From NCBI GenBank assembly GCA_963771545.1, contig CAVYTX010000003.1, positions 248,001 to 312,000 of the forward strand: a stretch of 64,000 nucleotides of DNA, given 5' to 3'. This DNA is from CAKZLS01 sp963771545. Its GTDB lineage: Bacteria; Pseudomonadota; Alphaproteobacteria; Rhodospirillales; Defluviicoccaceae. The notes beneath the pieces were generated by a model. That model was not told where the DNA came from and ran no database searches. It was given only the letters and a program-made list of their open reading frames with translations. This document shows, piece after piece, positions 60,727-64,000 of this stretch; position 1 is the stretch's first letter; each line of letters begins with the position of its first letter. A program made the translations under genes and the position numbers.

Positions 60727-62238
60727 ATGAGGGTGGCCCGTTTGATCCTGCGTGTGTTCGTTGCGTTGGCCTGCGCCTTATCCTGGCCAATCAGCGCCAG
60801 CCATGCCGAGACGGGACTCGGCATCATCAAGGAACATGGCCAGTACAGCGAGGCCTATCGGAGCGACTGGTCGGCGCTGCCCAACGGCAAGGACATGGCA
60901 CGGCAGGACCCGGCCAATCGTGCCTTCGAAACGCTCTCCGGCGACGACGCCAAACGTTGGTACGCCGACCAAGACCGCGTCCACATCTCGGGCGAGGCGC
61001 TGGAGGTGAGCTGGCCGTGGCGGGGGTACGACAACCAGGTCTATCGGATCCGCGACGTCAAGACCGTGATCATCGAGGACGTGGCGGTGGTGCAAAAAGA
61101 TCCCGATTATCGCGGCTATCATTCGGTGCTGATCGAGAACTGCGACACCGCCGTGATCCGGAACAGCTCGTTCGCGGGCGCGGTGGAGCATTCGCATATC
61201 AAGATCAAGGGGTGCCGCGACGTGCTGATCGACAACGTGGAGATCGCCGGCATCGACTACGACAAGTCCGGCCGCCACCGCTCGGGCGGCGGGATCTTCA
61301 TCGAGAACGGGAATGCGCAGCGGAAGGGGAGTTTCGGGGGGCCGGGCTGGCGGGATCTGGAGTGGCTGGTGATCCAGAACAGCTATATCCACGACCTGAC
61401 GGGCGGCGACGGGACGCGGCGCAATCACGACGCCATCCTCGTCCATACCCCCGCCGACGGGGTGATCTTCAACAACGTCGTCGAGAACTGGCTGCGGCGG
61501 TACGGCGACGCCGCCATCGACGTGGGCTACCGGCGGGGCGGCGCCCGCGACCGGTTCCTGAGGATCGAGCGCAACATCGTCCGCAACGCCACGCTCACCA
61601 AGACCCCGGGCGAGTTCGGCGACGGCTCCAGCGCGGTGCTGTGGGCCAACAACCTGATGATCAACGCCTACCACGGCGACTATCATGAAGGCTGGAGCAA
61701 TCTGTTCGTCCACAACACCTATGTCTGGGACCCGGACAAGCTGCCGCTGCTTCTGGAGCGCGATTTTTCCAGCCACGCGTTCTACCGGCTGTGGGAGGAC
61801 ATGCGCTATCCGTCCTTCGGCCGCAACAATCTGCTGTTCATCAACGTGCCGGACCCGTTCTGGGTCTACGATCAGAGCGGCGGCAGGGCGGACAAATACC
61901 GCAACCTGTTCACCGACCACACCGTGTACCTCACCCGCGCGCCCCTGGAGACCGGCTGGCTGATGTCCGACGCCGACAACGACGGCCCCACCTTCCGGAG
62001 CTTCGAGGACTGGAAAACCGATACCGGCAACGACCGCCACAGCATCGTGGGCGTGGCGGCGCCCGACGGCTTCGTGGATTATGCCGGAGACGACTACCGC
62101 CTGACGGAGCGCTCCCCGGCGGCTGGATCCGGCAACGCCGCGTTCGCGGTCACTCGGGATCCGCGCATGGCGATCACCCGGGACTTCTTCGGCAAGCCCC
62201 GCTCCGCGACGAGCCCGTCCGCCGGCGCCTTCGAGTAG
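60727..62238 (+). CDS. secreted right-handed parallel beta-helix protein
   Basis: A 503-residue protein with a signal peptide (residues 1-27, ending SHAE). The middle third has stacked short strands with recurring Val/Ile/Asn patterns (VIIEDVAVVQKD, VLIENCDTAVIRNSSF, HIKIKGCRDVLIDNVEI, LVIQNSYIHDL, VIFNNVVENW), which is the pectate-lyase-like beta-helix form. Catalytic residues cannot be named. It may be a polysaccharide lyase or hydrolase. GGAGACC lies near the ATG. No partner genes are adjacent. Confidence 0.85.
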   Translation: MRVARLILRVFVALACALSWPISASHAETGLGIIKEHGQYSEAYRSDWSALPNGKDMARQDPANRAFETLSGDDAKRWYADQDRVHISGEALEVSWPWRGYDNQVYRIRDVKTVIIEDVAVVQKDPDYRGYHSVLIENCDTAVIRNSSFAGAVEHSHIKIKGCRDVLIDNVEIAGIDYDKSGRHRSGGGIFIENGNAQRKGSFGGPGWRDLEWLVIQNSYIHDLTGGDGTRRNHDAILVHTPADGVIFNNVVENWLRRYGDAAIDVGYRRGGARDRFLRIERNIVRNATLTKTPGEFGDGSSAVLWANNLMINAYHGDYHEGWSNLFVHNTYVWDPDKLPLLLERDFSSHAFYRLWEDMRYPSFGRNNLLFINVPDPFWVYDQSGGRADKYRNLFTDHTVYLTRAPLETGWLMSDADNDGPTFRSFEDWKTDTGNDRHSIVGVAAPDGFVDYAGDDYRLTERSPAAGSGNAAFAVTRDPRMAITRDFFGKPRSATSPSAGAFE

Positions 62239-62354
62239 GTCGCGGATGAGCGAATTTTGTCCGGTCCCCGGTTGCACACAAGCGCCGGAGGGTATAGCGT
62301 AACGCCTTAAATTAGATTTTTCTAATAAGCGTCGGCCTGTCAGGAGATCCTCCC

Positions 62355-62711
62355 GTGAGCGAAAAGAACTATCCCGAAATCGTTTCCCATCTCTCGAAAG
62401 TCATGAGGGACATGCACAAGGGCATTCCCGGTCCCATGAAGGGGTTCGCGGATTGCGCCGACCAGGCCAAGGCGCCGAGCGCGCTCGACGCCAAGACCAA
62501 GGAGCTGATGGCCACCGCCATATCCATTGCGCTCCGCTGCGACGGGTGCCTGGGGTTTCACATCCGGGGCGCCGTCAAGCACGGGGCCACCCGCCAGGAG
62601 ATGATGGACACCATCGCCGTCGCCATCATGATGAACGGCGGTCCCGCCACCGTGTATGGCGCCTACGCGCTGGAGGCCTATGATCAATTCGCCGAGAAGG
62701 CCGGATCGTAG
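62355..62711 (+). CDS. carboxymuconolactone decarboxylase / AhpD-like protein
   Basis: A 118-residue all-helical protein of the CMD family. The AhpD-type redox motif is seen as CDGCLGFH: a C-x2-C pair with the following His, preceded by KTKELMATAISIALR, which provides the conserved Glu. These proteins reduce peroxides or act as thiol-dependent oxidoreductases. Starts with GTG after AGGAG. It converges on the Bax-inhibitor gene. Confidence 0.9.
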   Translation: MSEKNYPEIVSHLSKVMRDMHKGIPGPMKGFADCADQAKAPSALDAKTKELMATAISIALRCDGCLGFHIRGAVKHGATRQEMMDTIAVAIMMNGGPATVYGAYALEAYDQFAEKAGS

Positions 62712-62723
62712 GGTTCGCTCGCG

Positions 62724-62752
62724 AAAAAACCCCCGGGAAGTGCTCCCGGGGG
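62724..62752 (-). terminator. intrinsic terminator of the Bax-inhibitor gene
   Basis: CCCCCGGGA and TCCCGGGGG form a nine-base-pair stem with a five-base loop. On the minus strand it is followed by six U. It lies 30 bases after the corrected stop of the minus-strand gene. The stem may also slow plus-strand transcription from the AhpD-like gene. Confidence 0.9.
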
Positions 62753-62781
62753 CTTCGCTGTTGGTTATGCCGGCCCGGCCG

Positions 62782-63520
62782 CTAGTTGCGGGCGACGCCG
62801 AACAGTTGCATCAGCCACACGAACATGGTCACGAAGCTGCCGTACAGCAGGAACGCGCCGAAGATGGCCTTGCGGTGGGTCACGTCGCCCTGGTCGCCCT
62901 CGTAGTACCAGCCCTTGATCTGCTGGGTCTCGAAGGCGGTGAGAGCCGGCGAAGATCAGCGGCACCACGATGGACATGAGCAGGTGCAGCCCGGTGGACT
63001 GCAGGAACAGGTTCACCACGATCGCGATCAGGATGCCGAAGGTGGCCATGGTCAGGAACCGGCCCATCGCCGTGAGATCCCTCTTGGTGGTGTACCCATA
63101 GAGGCTGGTCGCGGCGAACGCGCCGGCGGTGATGAAGAACACCCGGGCGATGCTTTCCTGGGTGTAGATGTAGAAGTAGGGCGCGATCAGGGCGCCCCAC
63201 ATGGCCGCGTAGACCCAGAAGCACGCCTGGGCGGCGACCACGCTCTTGCTCATCATGATCCGCGGCGCGACGAAGCCCATGCCGAGGATGCCGATGAACA
63301 GCACCCACACGAACGGGCCGCCGACGATCGCCTGCATGACGGCCGGGTTCATGGCCACCACCATGGCGATGACGCCCGTCAGGGCGACGCCGAGGGCCAT
63401 GTAGTTGTAGACCCGAAGCATGTACTGGCGAAGGCCCACATCGATCTGAGCGGCCTCGGCCTGCGGCCGGGTCATGGTGTCGGTGCGCAGATTGAAGCGT
63501 CTGCCTGGTCCTATAGCCAT
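62782..63520 (-). pseudogene. Bax inhibitor-1/YccA family protein, single-base frameshift
   Basis: Membrane protein with seven transmembrane helices, of the TMBIM/YccA family, some members of which are Ca2+ leak channels. It starts MAIGPGRRFNLRTDTMTRPQ, then DVGLRQYMLRVYNYMALGVALTG. After LIFAG the frame goes wrong. Removing one base at about 62943-62945 restores LTAFETQQIKGWYYEGDQ and a normal ending LYGSFVTMFVWLMQLFGVARN followed by TAG at 62782. The uncorrected frame ends at 62765 with an Arg/Pro-rich tail. The call is a sequencing error or a fresh mutation. Confidence 0.88.
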
Positions 63521-63600
63521 TTAAAACCTCTTTTTTCAGAAACTGACATTCCTATCGCTAATATGGCACGGGCGTCGCCGCGTGCAAGTCCATTCGGACG

Positions 63601-64000
63601 CTATTCATTGCGCAGATAGGAGCTGCTCTTCTCCCCCAGCACCCGCCAGGTGCCGGCGAACCCCATCAACAGCGTCAGAACAACGCACGCCGCGATCGTG
63701 GCCATCACCGCTCCCGGCAAAAACACCCAGGGCATGCGCATCAGAAAAACCGTCACCGCCCATGCCACAACGGTGCCCACAAACGCGGCCGCCACCCCGG
63801 TGGCGAGGCCGAGCAGGCCGTATTCCATCAGGAAACTCGCGGCGATGCGCCGCCGGGTGGCGCCCAGAACCTTGAAGATCACGGCATCGTACTGCCGGCG
63901 CCGGCGGCCGGCGGCGATGGCGCCCGCGACCACCAAGGCGCCGACGAGCACCGCAACCGACGCGGCGGCGCGGATGCCCTGGCCGATGCCCTCGATCATC
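63601..64000 (-). CDS. FtsX-like ABC transporter permease, C-terminal part
   Basis: Partial gene that continues beyond the right edge. The visible 132 residues hold three transmembrane helices and the MacB/FtsX-type segment RRRQYDAVIFKVLGATRRRI, then ASFLMEYGLLGL. This is the end of a YbbP-like permease of a lipoprotein- or lysophospholipase-associated ABC system. Its ATPase partner is expected outside the window. Confidence 0.88.
   Translation of the reverse strand, partial: MIEGIGQGIRAAASVAVLVGALVVAGAIAAGRRRRQYDAVIFKVLGATRRRIAASFLMEYGLLGLATGVAAAFVGTVVAWAVTVFLMRMPWVFLPGAVMATIAACVVLTLLMGFAGTWRVLGEKSSSYLRNE

Noticed and set aside
1..64000. tRNA, rRNA or known riboswitch
   Set aside because: No cloverleaf, rRNA core sequence or recognised riboswitch motif was found by eye. 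A covariance-model scan was not possible.

Overview
The window looks like chromosome of a free-living, high-GC alphaproteobacterium, most likely a Rhodospirillales-type marine or soil organism. This is inferred from gene content and order: rpsF-rpsR-DUF2232-rplI facing fabG-acpP-fabF-mltG, a PhaB-type reductase, HisN-type phosphatase, KdsB, YejABEF, a BCCT betaine carrier and GTG/TTG starts with ATGA/GTGA overlaps. No rRNA, tRNA or CRISPR array was recognised.

Layout. 0.1-6.3 kb: ribosomal protein operon (minus) and fatty-acid synthesis/MltG operon (plus). 7.3-12.8 kb: feoABC behind a Fur-like operator, then an AlgD-like GDP-mannose dehydrogenase and a glycosyltransferase. 13-24.9 kb: mixed metabolic genes (HD phosphohydrolase, crotonase, frameshifted RTX gene, aldo/keto reductase, a possible phospholipid cassette, UspA, BCCT transporter, rhodanese, DUF309). 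25.0-31.9 kb: the most unusual locus, with a trypsin-like protease carrying about 33 copies of an E-P-D-x-K-K-x heptapeptide, a free-standing copy of its N-terminal domain, a degenerate ATP-grasp paralogue, an intact ATP-grasp ligase, an unknown Tyr/Gly/Pro-rich protein and a B12-binding radical SAM enzyme of the RiPP-maturation type. It reads as an undescribed peptide- or protein-modification system. 31.9-35.6 kb: PepSY protein, cytochrome b561, response regulator and histidine kinase, with a 262-bp palindromic MITE-like insertion at the regulator/kinase junction.

35.7-48.9 kb: housekeeping (YkvA, PhaB, MFS, PheA, KdsB, cytochrome c, HisN, YejABEF peptide importer, GhrA). 49-51.1 kb: a small AT-richer islet bounded by inverted copies of a composite repeat and hit by an IS1595-type element that cuts off the last codons of one gene. 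51.2-56.7 kb: small membrane and secreted proteins, an SDR-DoxX fusion and a secreted GH13 enzyme. 56.7-58.4 kb: gene-poor DNA with a cluster of TGTCGTCA motifs and dispersed repeats. 58.4-60.6 kb: a small ORF plus an HNH-SF2 helicase fusion (defence-like). 60.7-64 kb: secreted beta-helix protein, AhpD-like protein, Bax-inhibitor-1 family protein and the end of an FtsX-like permease.

Four single-base frameshifts (RTX gene twice, helicase, Bax inhibitor) each restore a family-typical protein when corrected by one base. Either the assembly carries indel errors or several accessory genes are freshly decayed, so frames in the accessory genes need care.
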